The position numbers were made by a program, and so were the translations under genes. A DNA stretch of 64,000 bases from Alkalihalobacillus sp047302405 (GTDB taxonomy: Bacteria > Bacillota > Bacilli > Bacillales > Bacillaceae_D): positions 2,170,001-2,234,000 of the forward strand of contig NZ_CP154853.1 of NCBI RefSeq assembly GCF_047302405.1, given 5' to 3'. This document shows, piece by piece, positions 1-8,190 of this stretch. The notes beneath the pieces were generated by a model. It did not search any database and was not told the DNA's origin. It worked only from the letters and a program-made list of their open reading frames with translations. The first letter of the stretch is position 1, and every line of letters begins with the position of its first letter.

Positions 1-913
1 TTGTAAATGTGTAGGTTTGGGTTACACCGTATTGTAAAGCACCTAAGATAGAAAACTCTGTTGGCTGGTGAATCCCTACCACTCCTTCAGGTTCTCCCTC
101 AAGACTTTCACGAACTTGTGGCGTTAATGTGATGGTCTGTGTTTCACCTTCACGACTAATCACAAAATCGATTTCTTGATTTGGATTTGCTTGAATAACA
201 GACGTCATCTCATCCCAAGTATGGACAGGAGTACCATCAATAGACTGAACTTCATCCCCTTTTAAAAGCCCTGCTTCTCTAGCAACACCATCCTCAGTCA
301 ATGTTCCAATTCTCGCTTCATCGACTGGCACTCCTTGCATCAAAGAAACTAAAGCAAATAAAACAAAAGCTAAAAGAAAGTTCATCATCGGTCCAGCAAA
401 AATCGTTAACGCACGTTTTCCGACCGATTTAGAGCCAAATTGACGGTTCCAAGGTGCGATTTGTGTTGGAATTTCATCGTGAATAATCTTTGCTTTTTCA
501 TCAACTTCAAACGTTACTTTCTCTTCAAACTCATTAAAAGCTTCAACGACTAAATCATGCTCTAAATCAATTCTTTCCACTTGAACGACCGTTGCTTCAG
601 GATGTTTGGATTTATTATTGATAATAATCTCTTTGACTTTATTTTGCTCATTAAAAACAAGTCCAATATCATAGCCCGGTTTGATTTCAATCGTTTCGGG
701 TTCTTCACCCGCCATTCGTACATACCCACCAAGTGGAAGCATCCGAATCGTATAAACTGTTTCATTTCGTTCAAAAGAAAAGATTTTAGGTCCAAACCCA
801 ATAGCAAATTCACGGCATAGAATACCCGCTCTTTTTGCAAAATAAAGATGTCCCCATTCATGAATAAATACAAGTAAACCAAAAACTAATATAAAAGAAA
901 GTAACGTTTCCAA
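1..913 (-). CDS. rseP: Site-2 intramembrane zinc metalloprotease RseP/RasP, C-terminus beyond window
   Basis: This membrane protease cleaves anti-sigma factors and signal-peptide remnants within the membrane. About 304 codons are visible and the 3' end lies outside the window. The start is a TTG at 911-913, giving METLLSFILVF, preceded by a GGTGGAG ribosome site; no ATG fits. The zinc motif HEWGH is at residues 18-22 in the first membrane segment. A second membrane segment (AGPMMNFLLAF) is followed by a PDZ domain containing GLLKGDEVQSIDG. The LDG-containing last membrane region is missing. It follows dxr by 21 nt, the same order as in B. subtilis. The identification rests on the HExxH motif, the PDZ domain and the neighbourhood. 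Confidence 0.93.
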   Translation of the reverse strand, partial: METLLSFILVFGLLVFIHEWGHLYFAKRAGILCREFAIGFGPKIFSFERNETVYTIRMLPLGGYVRMAGEEPETIEIKPGYDIGLVFNEQNKVKEIIINNKSKHPEATVVQVERIDLEHDLVVEAFNEFEEKVTFEVDEKAKIIHDEIPTQIAPWNRQFGSKSVGKRALTIFAGPMMNFLLAFVLFALVSLMQGVPVDEARIGTLTEDGVAREAGLLKGDEVQSIDGTPVHTWDEMTSVIQANPNQEIDFVISREGETQTITLTPQVRESLEGEPEGVVGIHQPTEFSILGALQYGVTQTYTFT

Positions 914-934
914 TTACTCGTTCTCCACCTTTCC

Positions 935-2086
935 TTAATCAATTTTAGAGTGGATAAAGTCTCTTGATTGTTGATCAATTTCTATAATCTCTTCAAGAGT
1001 TGGTTGCTTTATTCCTACATGATATTCCAATGCTTGTTCAATTAAACGTTCTATCTCTAAAAAGCTTATTCTTTTATTTAAAAAAGCCGCAACAGCTTCC
1101 TCATTCGCAGCATTCAATACGGTTGGAAAAGAGCCACCTTTTTTTCCCGCTTCATATGCGTAAGCAATCGAGCGATAACGTTCAAAATCCAATCTAGCAA
1201 AATTCAATGTGCCTATATCCCATAAGTTTAACCTTTCTCCATTTAATCTTTCAAGTCTTTTGGGATAGGTTAAAGCGTATTGAATCGGAACACGCATGTC
1301 GGGAGTTCCTAGTTGAGCCATCACGCTCTTATCGTGAAACTCCACCATTGAATGAATAATGCTTTCTTTATGTAAAAGGACATCAATTTGTTCATATGGT
1401 ATGTTAAAAAGCCAATGGGCTTCTATGACTTCAAGCCCTTTATTCATCATCGTCGCTGAATCGATCGTAATCTTTGCTCCCATTGACCAATTCGGATGAT
1501 TCAAGGCTTGTTCGACCGTCACATTCTTTAAAGCATCTCTCGTTAAATCACGAAAGCTTCCACCTGAAGCAGTTAAAATGAGCCTCTCAATGTCCATTGC
1601 TCTTTCACCATTTAACGCTTGAAAAATGGCAGAATGCTCACTATCAACTGGTAATAGAGTTACCCCATTACGATTAGCAGCTTCTGTGACAAGATGGCCT
1701 GCTGTCACTAATGTTTCTTTGTTCGCAATCGCTATTTGTTTTTTCTCTTCAATGGCTGCAAGAGTTGGTTTTAATCCGACACTCCCAATTACCGCATTGA
1801 CTAATATATCAACCTCATGATGTACAGCCACTTCGACTAATCCTTCATGTCCCGCAACAACCTCTACTTTATCACCAAATTCTAATCTCAATTTTTCCTT
1901 ATCCTCGTCCGATAAAACCGAGACAAGTTTTGGCTTAAATTCTTGAATTTGCTTTTTGGCCAAATCAATATTTCGACCAGCAGACATCGAAATTAATAAA
2001 AACTGTTCTGGGTGCTCACGAATCACATCTAATGTTTGCGTCCCGATTGAACCCGTTGAGCCAAGCAGTCCTATCTTCTTCACCAT
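935..2086 (-). CDS. dxr: 1-deoxy-D-xylulose 5-phosphate reductoisomerase
   Basis: Second enzyme of the MEP isoprenoid pathway: NADPH-dependent conversion of DXP to 2-C-methyl-D-erythritol 4-phosphate in the cytosol. The 383-residue length is normal. The nucleotide-binding loop GSTGSIG is at residues 9-15 and the catalytic/metal segment VDSEHSAIFQ near residue 150; NHPNWSMGAKITIDSATMMNKGLE is the expected substrate-binding region. The ATG start has a GAGGGTG site upstream. It lies between cdsA and rseP in the conserved Bacillus operon, so it is probably co-transcribed with both. Confidence 0.97.
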   Translation of the reverse strand: MVKKIGLLGSTGSIGTQTLDVIREHPEQFLLISMSAGRNIDLAKKQIQEFKPKLVSVLSDEDKEKLRLEFGDKVEVVAGHEGLVEVAVHHEVDILVNAVIGSVGLKPTLAAIEEKKQIAIANKETLVTAGHLVTEAANRNGVTLLPVDSEHSAIFQALNGERAMDIERLILTASGGSFRDLTRDALKNVTVEQALNHPNWSMGAKITIDSATMMNKGLEVIEAHWLFNIPYEQIDVLLHKESIIHSMVEFHDKSVMAQLGTPDMRVPIQYALTYPKRLERLNGERLNLWDIGTLNFARLDFERYRSIAYAYEAGKKGGSFPTVLNAANEEAVAAFLNKRISFLEIERLIEQALEYHVGIKQPTLEEIIEIDQQSRDFIHSKID

Positions 2087-2121
2087 TATTCACCCTCAGT
2101 TCAAAATATCACATTTTATAT

Positions 2122-2919
2122 TTAGATTAATTGGAGAAGATGTAAAATCGGCATTACGTAAATTAAACTATCAAAACGATCTAAAATTCCACCATGCCCA
2201 GGTAATACCGTTCCTGAATCTTTAACTGAATAATGTCGTTTTAAAGCTGATTCCACCAGATCCCCTAATTGTCCAAATGTGGAGGCAACTAACATCACAA
2301 ATAGGGCGATAAAGTAATTATCAAAAATCGGGAAGAACCAATAAAAAGCAGTTCCTAACACAACCGCACTTATAATGCCACCAATTGCACCTTCTATCGT
2401 CTTCTTTGGACTAATATCTGGCCATAACTTATGTTTTCCAAATGCTCTGCCAATAAAATAAGCTCCTGAATCAGTTGTCCAAATAATAATAAGGACAAAA
2501 AAGACTAACCACATACCAATATCGGCGATTTCTCGTGTCATTAATAAATAATGAAAACCAAAACCAACATAAACCGACGATAATACGACAAAGCCAACTT
2601 CATCAAAAGTAAATTTATTTTTCGAAAGAACTGTTAACATAAGCAAAAATAAAATCAAAAAAACAAATGTTTCAATTTTAGTAAATTGAATCGTTACGAC
2701 TGTATCAAACCATGTGGATGGAATGAGCAACAGCCACATGGAGCCTAAGCTTATTAATCCCATTACAGAGAATGGTGAAATTTTCTTCATTTTTAAAAGC
2801 TCTGTCATCGCAACAGATGCAACGATAAAAATAAACGTTGAAAAAAGCCAGCCCCCTGCAATAACCAAACTAATAAATAAAGCTCCACCGATAACCCCTG
2901 TAATGATTCTCTGTTTCAT
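2122..2919 (-). CDS. cdsA: Phosphatidate cytidylyltransferase (CDP-diglyceride synthase)
   Basis: Makes CDP-diacylglycerol from phosphatidate and CTP, the branch point of phospholipid synthesis, in the membrane. The 265-residue protein is mostly hydrophobic with about eight predicted membrane segments. The C-terminal family signature is visible as SALKRHYSVKDSG followed by PGHGGILDRFDS, and the upstream SPKKTIEGAIGG segment is also typical. It starts 21 nt after uppS and precedes dxr by 35 nt, as in B. subtilis. Confidence 0.96.
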   Translation of the reverse strand: MKQRIITGVIGGALFISLVIAGGWLFSTFIFIVASVAMTELLKMKKISPFSVMGLISLGSMWLLLIPSTWFDTVVTIQFTKIETFVFLILFLLMLTVLSKNKFTFDEVGFVVLSSVYVGFGFHYLLMTREIADIGMWLVFFVLIIIWTTDSGAYFIGRAFGKHKLWPDISPKKTIEGAIGGIISAVVLGTAFYWFFPIFDNYFIALFVMLVASTFGQLGDLVESALKRHYSVKDSGTVLPGHGGILDRFDSLIYVMPILHLLQLI

Positions 2920-2940
2920 AAGTATTGCCGCCTCCTTTAT

Positions 2941-3711
2941 TTACACGCCCCCGTAGCGCCTTGCTCTTTTTTGATAGACGGCAATCGCTTCTGTAAAGTG
3001 ATGTTCATTAAAATCTGGCCATAAAACATCTGTAAACCATAATTCACTATAAGCTGCTTGCCAAAGCATAAAATTACTCAAGCGAATTTCTCCACTTGTC
3101 CTAATTAATAAGTCGGGATCTGATAATTGCGCGGTCATTAAATAGTTTTGCATTAATTCTTCATTTATATCAGTTGATTGTAAATTTCCTGCTTTAACTT
3201 CTTCACTAATTTGTTTAATCGCTTCAAGCATTTCAAAACGGCTACCATAATTTAAAGCGAAATTAAGAATGAGCCCAGTATTATCTTTTGTTTCCTCAAC
3301 CGCTTGCCTTACTGCACGCAATGTATAGTCTGGTAAATTATCAAGACTTCCCATTAAACGCACCTTCACATTTTCTTTTTTTAATGTCGGGAGTTCACTA
3401 TTTAAATATCGTTCAGGTAAGCGCAACAAAAAGTCCACTTCTGTTTTTGGCCTTTTCCAATTTTCCGTTGAAAACGCGTATAATGTTAGGACTTTTACGC
3501 CTACATCATTTGCTTTACGTACAATTTTATTAACAACTTTCATCCCTTCACGATGCCCTGCAACACGAGGAAGTCCTTTTTTCTTCGCCCATCTTCCATT
3601 TCCATCCATAATGATTGCGACATGCTCTGGAATGTTAACGTGTTCAAGCTGAGCTGCTGCTTCACTTGAATTCTTTTCCTTTGCTCTCCATTTAGAAAAT
3701 CTATCAAGCAT
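2941..3711 (-). CDS. uppS: Undecaprenyl diphosphate synthase (cis-prenyltransferase)
   Basis: Condenses isopentenyl diphosphate units onto farnesyl diphosphate to make the C55 carrier lipid for peptidoglycan and teichoic acids. The diphosphate-binding motif IMDGNGRWAKKKG lies near residues 33-45; other conserved segments are LTLYAFSTENWKRP and LIRTSGEIRLSNFMLWQ. I chose the ATG at 3709-3711 (MLDRFSKW) because GGAGGGC lies 7 nt upstream. The in-frame ATG five codons earlier would place that ribosome site inside the gene. The resulting 256 residues match family length. Confidence 0.96.
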   Translation of the reverse strand: MLDRFSKWRAKEKNSSEAAAQLEHVNIPEHVAIIMDGNGRWAKKKGLPRVAGHREGMKVVNKIVRKANDVGVKVLTLYAFSTENWKRPKTEVDFLLRLPERYLNSELPTLKKENVKVRLMGSLDNLPDYTLRAVRQAVEETKDNTGLILNFALNYGSRFEMLEAIKQISEEVKAGNLQSTDINEELMQNYLMTAQLSDPDLLIRTSGEIRLSNFMLWQAAYSELWFTDVLWPDFNEHHFTEAIAVYQKRARRYGGV

Positions 3712-3784
3712 CCGTCTGCCCTCCATCTACGCGCAGCTGGATCACTGCCTCGCTTCTTTCCAAATCGTTCTTATGAGAAAAAGT

Positions 3785-3811
3785 GTAAAAAACCCCCTAA
3801 AAAAAGAGGGT
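3785..3811 (-). terminator. Intrinsic terminator or attenuator after frr
   Basis: On the minus strand a 7-bp stem (ACCCTCT pairing with AGGGGGT, one G-U) with a T-rich loop is followed by a run of six T. It lies between frr (ends 3845) and the uppS start (3711), so it would end or attenuate pyrH-frr transcripts before the lipid genes. Confidence 0.75.
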
Positions 3812-3844
3812 CTTTATTCTTCATCTAGTTTACAACTAATTCGC

Positions 3845-4402
3845 TTAGACTTCCATAATTTCTTTTTCTTTGTTTGCAGCAACAGCATCCACTTTATCAA
3901 TCGTTTTATCTGTTAGCTTTTGAACCTCGTCTGTCTCACGGCGTAAATCATCTTCTGTCATATCGCCATCTTTTTGAGATTTTTTCAGTTCATCATTCGC
4001 ATCACGACGAACGTTACGGACAGCAACCTTCGCTTCTTCAGCTGAGCGTTTTACAAGTTTCACAAGCTCTTTTCGACGCTCTTCTGTTAAAGCGGGAATT
4101 TGAATACGAATAATCGTTCCGTCATTGGAAGGTGTCAAACCTAAATCAGCTTTCATGATCGCTCTTTCGACATCACTAATAGATGACTTATCAAAAGGTT
4201 GGATGACAAGCAAACGAGCTTCTGGTACCGAAATGGTTGCTAATTGATTTAGTGGTGTTTCCGCACCGTAATATTCAACAGTAACCCGATCTAATAAAGC
4301 TGGATTTGCACGTCCTGCACGTAATTTCGCAAGTTCGCGATTTAGGGCATCAATTGCTTTTGTCATTCGGCCTTCAGCATTTTTTAGAATTTCTTGTGAC
4401 AT
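3845..4402 (-). CDS. frr: Ribosome recycling factor
   Basis: Splits the post-termination ribosome together with EF-G. The length is the standard 185 residues. It contains the conserved LAKLRAGRANPALLDRV segment near residue 25, PFDKSSISDVERAI near 75, and the helical EERRKELVKLVKRSAEEAKVAVRNVRRDAN core. It begins one base after the pyrH stop codon, so the two are translationally coupled, as in other Bacillus genomes. Confidence 0.98.
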   Translation of the reverse strand: MSQEILKNAEGRMTKAIDALNRELAKLRAGRANPALLDRVTVEYYGAETPLNQLATISVPEARLLVIQPFDKSSISDVERAIMKADLGLTPSNDGTIIRIQIPALTEERRKELVKLVKRSAEEAKVAVRNVRRDANDELKKSQKDGDMTEDDLRRETDEVQKLTDKTIDKVDAVAANKEKEIMEV

Positions 4403-4403
4403 C

Positions 4404-5120
4404 TTATTTCCCCCTAACTACTGTACCAATCTCTTCACCTAGTACAGCTCGTTTAATATTTCCTTCTTCCATAATGGAGAAGACGACTAATGGTATATTA
4501 TTATCCATACATAATGACGAAGCGGTTGAATCCATCACAGCCAACCCTTCTTTTAATACATCCATATATGTTAATGTTGAATATTTTTTTGCATTTTCAT
4601 CAACCGATGGGTCAGCACTATAAACACCATCTACTTTATTTTTAGCCATCAAAATTACTTCTGCTTCGATTTCAGCCGCACGTAAGGCAGCTGTTGTATC
4701 TGTAGAGAAATACGGATTACCTGTCCCTGCCGCAAAAATAACGACACGTTTCTTTTCTAGATGACGAATTGCTTTACGACGAATATATGGTTCGGCTACT
4801 TGACGCATTTCGATCGATGTTTGCACACGCGATTCTACCTCGATATCTTCAAGACTATCTTGTAGGGCCAAAGAATTCATAACCGTTGCAAGCATTCCCA
4901 TATAGTCAGCAGTTGCCCGGTCCATTCCTTTTGCACTACCCGCCATTCCACGCCAGATATTGCCGCCACCAACAACAACAGCAACTTCCACATCTAACTC
5001 TACAATTTCCTTAATTTGTGAAGCGATCGATTGAATGACAGATGGATCAATTCCATAGCCTTGTTCCCCTGCCAATGCTTCACCACTTAATTTTAAAACA
5101 ACTCGATTAAATTTTTGCAT
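4404..5120 (-). CDS. pyrH: UMP kinase
   Basis: Phosphorylates UMP to UDP in pyrimidine nucleotide synthesis; a hexameric amino-acid-kinase-fold enzyme. Conserved segments include VLKLSGEALAG at the N-terminus, VVGGGNIWRG, GMDRATADYMGMLATVMN and AAGTGNPYFSTDTTAALRAAE. I prefer the ATG at 5118-5120 (MQKFNRVVLK) because GGAGGT lies just upstream of it, whereas the ATG four codons earlier has no ribosome site. The length is then 238 residues, close to the B. subtilis enzyme. Terminators on both sides make pyrH-frr a small unit. Confidence 0.96.
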   Translation of the reverse strand: MQKFNRVVLKLSGEALAGEQGYGIDPSVIQSIASQIKEIVELDVEVAVVVGGGNIWRGMAGSAKGMDRATADYMGMLATVMNSLALQDSLEDIEVESRVQTSIEMRQVAEPYIRRKAIRHLEKKRVVIFAAGTGNPYFSTDTTAALRAAEIEAEVILMAKNKVDGVYSADPSVDENAKKYSTLTYMDVLKEGLAVMDSTASSLCMDNNIPLVVFSIMEEGNIKRAVLGEEIGTVVRGK

Positions 5121-5198
5121 GATGACCTCCATAAAAATCGCGAATAGAAAAGTGTAAAAGTGCGAAATAATTCGTACTAAAAATCTTTAATTACCTTG

Positions 5199-5228
5199 AA
5201 AAAAGGGACACTAGCTAATGTGCCCCTT
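5199..5228 (-). terminator. Intrinsic terminator after tsf
   Basis: The minus strand shows a 9-bp stem (AAGGGGCAC with GTGTCCCTT, one G-U pair), an 8-nt loop and a run of six T. It starts 9 nt past the tsf stop codon. Confidence 0.85.
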
Positions 5229-5236
5229 ATCTTGAA

Positions 5237-6121
5237 TTATTTCTTTACTTGAGACATAACTTCATCAGCGAAGTTCTCTTCTCTTTTCTCAAGACCTTCT
5301 CCCACTTCATAACGGATGAAAGATTGAACAGTAGCTCCTTTATTTTGAAGGAACTTGCCAACTTTTTGGTCACCGTCTTTAACGAAAGGTTGGTCAACTA
5401 AACATACTTGTTCAAAGAACTTGCTTAAACGACCTTCAACCATTTTCTCAACGATTTTTTCTGGTTTGCCTTCGTTAAGTGCTTGTTGTTTTAAAATTTC
5501 ACGCTCGTGGTTAACTGTTTCTTCAGATACAGCTGTACGATCTACGTAAGTTGGGTTGATCGCTGCAACATGCATCGCAATATCTTTTGCAAGAGCACTG
5601 TCAGTTGTTCCATTAAGTACGGTTAATACTCCAATACGTCCGCCCATGTGTAAGTACTCACCAAATGCATCTGCATCTGTTTTTTCTACGATAGTGAAAC
5701 GACGTAGCGTAATTTTTTCTCCGATTTTTGCAACAGCTGAGTTGATATGCTCTTCTAAATTAGGGCCATCACCTTTGAAAGGTTGAGTTAACGCTTCAGC
5801 AGCATCTGCTGGATTTTGCTCTAGTACATGCTCTGCAAGTTCCTTAACTAATGTTTGGAACGCTTCGTTTTTTGCAACAAAGTCTGTTTCAGAGTTTACT
5901 TCAATAAGAACCGCTTTATTTCCTTCCGATTTAACAAATGTTAAACCTTCTGCTGCGATACGATCTGCTTTTTTAGCTGCTTTGGCAATCCCTTTTTCAC
6001 GTAAAAGGTCAATTGCTTTATCCATATCACCATCAACTTCTGTTAATGCTTTTTTACAATCCATCATTCCTGCGCCTGTTTTTTCACGCAATTCTTTAAC
6101 CATGCTAGCTGTAATTGCCAT
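5237..6121 (-). CDS. tsf: Elongation factor Ts
   Basis: Guanine-nucleotide exchange factor for EF-Tu. The 294-residue protein has the N-terminal UBA-like domain (MVKELREKTGAGMMDCKKAL), the TDFVAKNEAF motif that contacts EF-Tu near residue 80, and the paired core subdomains ending GEGLEKREENFADEVMSQVKK. It follows rpsB, separated by an intrinsic terminator and about 200 bp that may hold its own promoter; I saw no convincing -35/-10 pair there. Confidence 0.98.
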   Translation of the reverse strand: MAITASMVKELREKTGAGMMDCKKALTEVDGDMDKAIDLLREKGIAKAAKKADRIAAEGLTFVKSEGNKAVLIEVNSETDFVAKNEAFQTLVKELAEHVLEQNPADAAEALTQPFKGDGPNLEEHINSAVAKIGEKITLRRFTIVEKTDADAFGEYLHMGGRIGVLTVLNGTTDSALAKDIAMHVAAINPTYVDRTAVSEETVNHEREILKQQALNEGKPEKIVEKMVEGRLSKFFEQVCLVDQPFVKDGDQKVGKFLQNKGATVQSFIRYEVGEGLEKREENFADEVMSQVKK

Positions 6122-6327
6122 TCAAATACGCCTCCTCAAACTTAAGTATGTTCAACATTATTATGGTTCAAACATTTATAACTGCTTTCCCCATATGTAA
6201 TTCTCATTTTTAGGGAAATATAGCATCTTTCCTCATTCTAACGCATACAATCACTATATCCCTGTTAGAAACTTTAACGAAAACTCATCGTTTTACTCTC
6301 TACTCTTAATTTATATTTTCCTCTTGT

Positions 6328-6370
6328 GTAAAAAAAGGGCGGAAAAGGGTAACCCCCTTTACCACCCTTT
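6328..6370 (-). terminator. Strong intrinsic terminator after rpsB
   Basis: The minus strand has a long stem (AAAGGGTGG with CCGCCCTTT, continuing into an inner AAAGGG/CCCTTT pairing) followed by a run of seven T, 17 nt beyond the rpsB stop. Confidence 0.9.
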
Positions 6371-6387
6371 AGTCAAAGTAAATAAAA

Positions 6388-7113
6388 TTAAGCAGTCGTT
6401 GTTTCTTCTACTTCAACTTCTTCCGCCTCTTCAGCAGTTGTTGCTTCAATCACAGCATCAGCCATTTTTGCAGTTAGAAGTTTAACGGCACGAATTGCGT
6501 CATCGTTACCTGGGATTACATAATCAATTTCATCTGGATCACAGTTTGTATCTACGATCGCAACAATTGGAATGTTCAATTTGTGAGCTTCCGCAATTGC
6601 AATACGTTCTTTACGTGGGTCAATAACAAACAATGCATCAGGAACTCCTGGCATGTCTTTAATTCCACCTAAGAATTTCTCAAGACGATCCATTTCTTTG
6701 TTTAATAAGATAACTTCTTTTTTAGGAAGTACATCAAATGTACCATCTTCTTGCATTTTCTCAAGTTTTTTCAAACGCGTAATACGCTTTTGAATCGTTT
6801 CGAAGTTTGTTAATGTACCACCTAACCAACGTTGGTTGATGAAGTACATACCACAACGTTCAGCTTCTTCTTTCACTGAATCTTGTGCTTGTTTTTTTGT
6901 TCCAACGAAAAGGATTTTTCCTCCGTCAGCAGCTAAGTTACGAACAAAGTTATACGCTTCGTCAACTTTCTTAACTGTTTTTTGTAAATCGATAATGTAA
7001 ATACCGTTACGCTCCGTGAAGATGTAGCGATCCATTTTTGGGTTCCAACGACGAGTTTGGTGACCGAAGTGTACCCCAGCTTCTAGTAATTGTTTCATGG
7101 AAATCACTGCCAC
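6388..7113 (-). CDS. rpsB: 30S ribosomal protein S2
   Basis: Small-subunit ribosomal protein. Conserved segments are MKQLLEAGVHFGHQTRRWNPKM, FVGTKKQAQDSV, RWLGGTLTNF and IVDTNCDPDEIDYVIPGNDDAIRA; the acidic tail (EEAEEVEVEE) is typical. The start I chose is GTG at 7111-7113 (MAVISMKQ), 8 nt after AAGGAGG and matching the B. subtilis N-terminus MSVISMKQ. The GTG three codons upstream overlaps the ribosome site. It is transcribed from a promoter at 7234-7262 and ended by a strong terminator, so it is largely monocistronic. Confidence 0.98.
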   Translation of the reverse strand: MAVISMKQLLEAGVHFGHQTRRWNPKMDRYIFTERNGIYIIDLQKTVKKVDEAYNFVRNLAADGGKILFVGTKKQAQDSVKEEAERCGMYFINQRWLGGTLTNFETIQKRITRLKKLEKMQEDGTFDVLPKKEVILLNKEMDRLEKFLGGIKDMPGVPDALFVIDPRKERIAIAEAHKLNIPIVAIVDTNCDPDEIDYVIPGNDDAIRAVKLLTAKMADAVIEATTAEEAEEVEVEETTTA

Positions 7114-7233
7114 ATCAAACACCTCCTTATGATTGGTTTTTTATTTTCCTCCGCATCCTTCATATTTGAACAAAACTGTCAAAACAGCACCAATGTCCAA
7201 ATCAGCATGCGTGTGTGATTAACACCGTCAATT

Positions 7234-7262
7234 AATATACCATAATGATGGTTTCCTTGCAA
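7234..7262 (-). promoter_or_regulatory. Sigma-A-type promoter for rpsB
   Basis: On the minus strand TTGCAA is separated by 17 nt from TATATT (5 of 6 matches to the -10 consensus). It starts just inside the swrB-rpsB gap and leaves a leader of about 115 nt before the rpsB start, long enough for the S2-binding autoregulatory structure known upstream of rpsB in other bacteria. That structure itself was not verified here. Confidence 0.6.
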
Positions 7263-7269
7263 GTAAATG

Positions 7270-7836
7270 TTAGCGATAAAAATTCAAAATAAGTTGAACT
7301 TCTCCTTTACCTACTTTTAATTGTTTGGCAATCTCCTCTACAGAGAGACCTTGCTTTGATAATGTTAAAACCTTCACCGTTAACGATTGCTCAAATACGA
7401 CCCCATCAACTGCTTCATCAACAGGAGGTTCATAAGCAGGGTAGCTATTGGCTTCTGCATTTTTTAGTTCAGCTATGAAAGAACTTTTTTTAGGTATTTC
7501 TTTTAAAGGTTCCTGTTTTGTGCTTTTATGCTGTATGGCCACTGGTGGTGCCTGCTCGGATAATTGTACGTTTGAACGTTTCGATTCGGTTTCAGTATGT
7601 CTTTCTACTTTTTGATTTCCCAATGCAACCCGCTGATGGTTTAAGCTTTGAATAAGGGCGTCATTATCTTTTTTTATTTGGCTCGTATGCAACATTAATG
7701 AATCTTGAATATCTGCTTTTAACCGCTTCAACTTTTCGTTTTCTTGCTCTAATTGAGCGATTCTGTTTTTGAATGAAAAGAGGATAAGGGCAACTACAAT
7801 ATGAATGATAAAACTAATTCCTACTAAAAATGTCAT
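7270..7836 (-). CDS. swrB: SwrB/YlxL-like swarming motility protein
   Basis: 188 residues. One N-terminal membrane segment (residues 2-20, FLVGISFIIHIVVALILF) is followed by a coiled coil (about 25-65), a low-complexity linker, and a C-terminal helix-turn-helix-like segment (VKVLTLSKQGLSVEEIAKQLKVGKGEVQLILNFYR). This architecture and position, last gene of the fla/che operon before rpsB, match B. subtilis SwrB, which promotes assembly or activation of the flagellar export apparatus. Overall conservation of the family is low, so the call leans on architecture and synteny. Confidence 0.8.
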   Translation of the reverse strand: MTFLVGISFIIHIVVALILFSFKNRIAQLEQENEKLKRLKADIQDSLMLHTSQIKKDNDALIQSLNHQRVALGNQKVERHTETESKRSNVQLSEQAPPVAIQHKSTKQEPLKEIPKKSSFIAELKNAEANSYPAYEPPVDEAVDGVVFEQSLTVKVLTLSKQGLSVEEIAKQLKVGKGEVQLILNFYR

Positions 7837-7847
7837 CGTACTTCCTC

Positions 7848-8177
7848 TCAGCCCGAAAAATCAATAAACTTCCCTTTGTAAGGGTGGTTCGATTGCTTTG
7901 TTTTTTCTTGTTGGACTTCTCTTTTTTTGCTTTGTTGCTCAGATCTATCTTTTTGCTCTTTTTGTTCTTTTTGTTCTTTTTGTTCATCCATAATTTTCGA
8001 GTTTGCCGTTTCTTCTGATTGCATGATCATCTTTCTTTTTTGTCGTTCCAATTCCGCTTGCTCTTGTGCAAGCATATCTTGCCTTATTTGAAAACGCTGT
8101 TGCATTTGTTCTTGGATTTTCCCTGTTTTTTGTGAATGTGGATACGAACCTTGCATTTCAACTGGACGAAGGCTCAT
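7848..8177 (-). CDS. Conserved hypothetical, Gln/Glu/Lys-rich protein in the flagellar operon
   Basis: 109 residues, very hydrophilic, with no membrane segment or recognised domain. It begins MSLRPVEMQGSYPHSQKTG and ends KGKFIDFSG; the middle is a predicted charged helix with four tandem EQK triplets (about residues 66-77) encoded by a short DNA repeat. I recall small proteins with the same start and a terminal I-D-x-S-x motif next to sigD in other Firmicutes, so it is probably a real conserved flagellar-operon gene. The function is unknown. It sits 11 nt upstream of swrB and 13 nt downstream of the DUF342 gene. Confidence 0.72.
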   Translation of the reverse strand: MSLRPVEMQGSYPHSQKTGKIQEQMQQRFQIRQDMLAQEQAELERQKRKMIMQSEETANSKIMDEQKEQKEQKEQKDRSEQQSKKREVQQEKTKQSNHPYKGKFIDFSG

Positions 8178-8190
8178 TTGTCACTCCTCC

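Noticed and set aside
6122..6330. Promoter for tsf
   Set aside because: TATAGT and TATATT hexamers exist but no acceptable -35 lies at proper spacing; not listed as a feature.
7900..7990. Short direct repeats resembling a CRISPR array
   Set aside because: They are in-frame codon repeats (EQK) of a coding sequence, without spacers.
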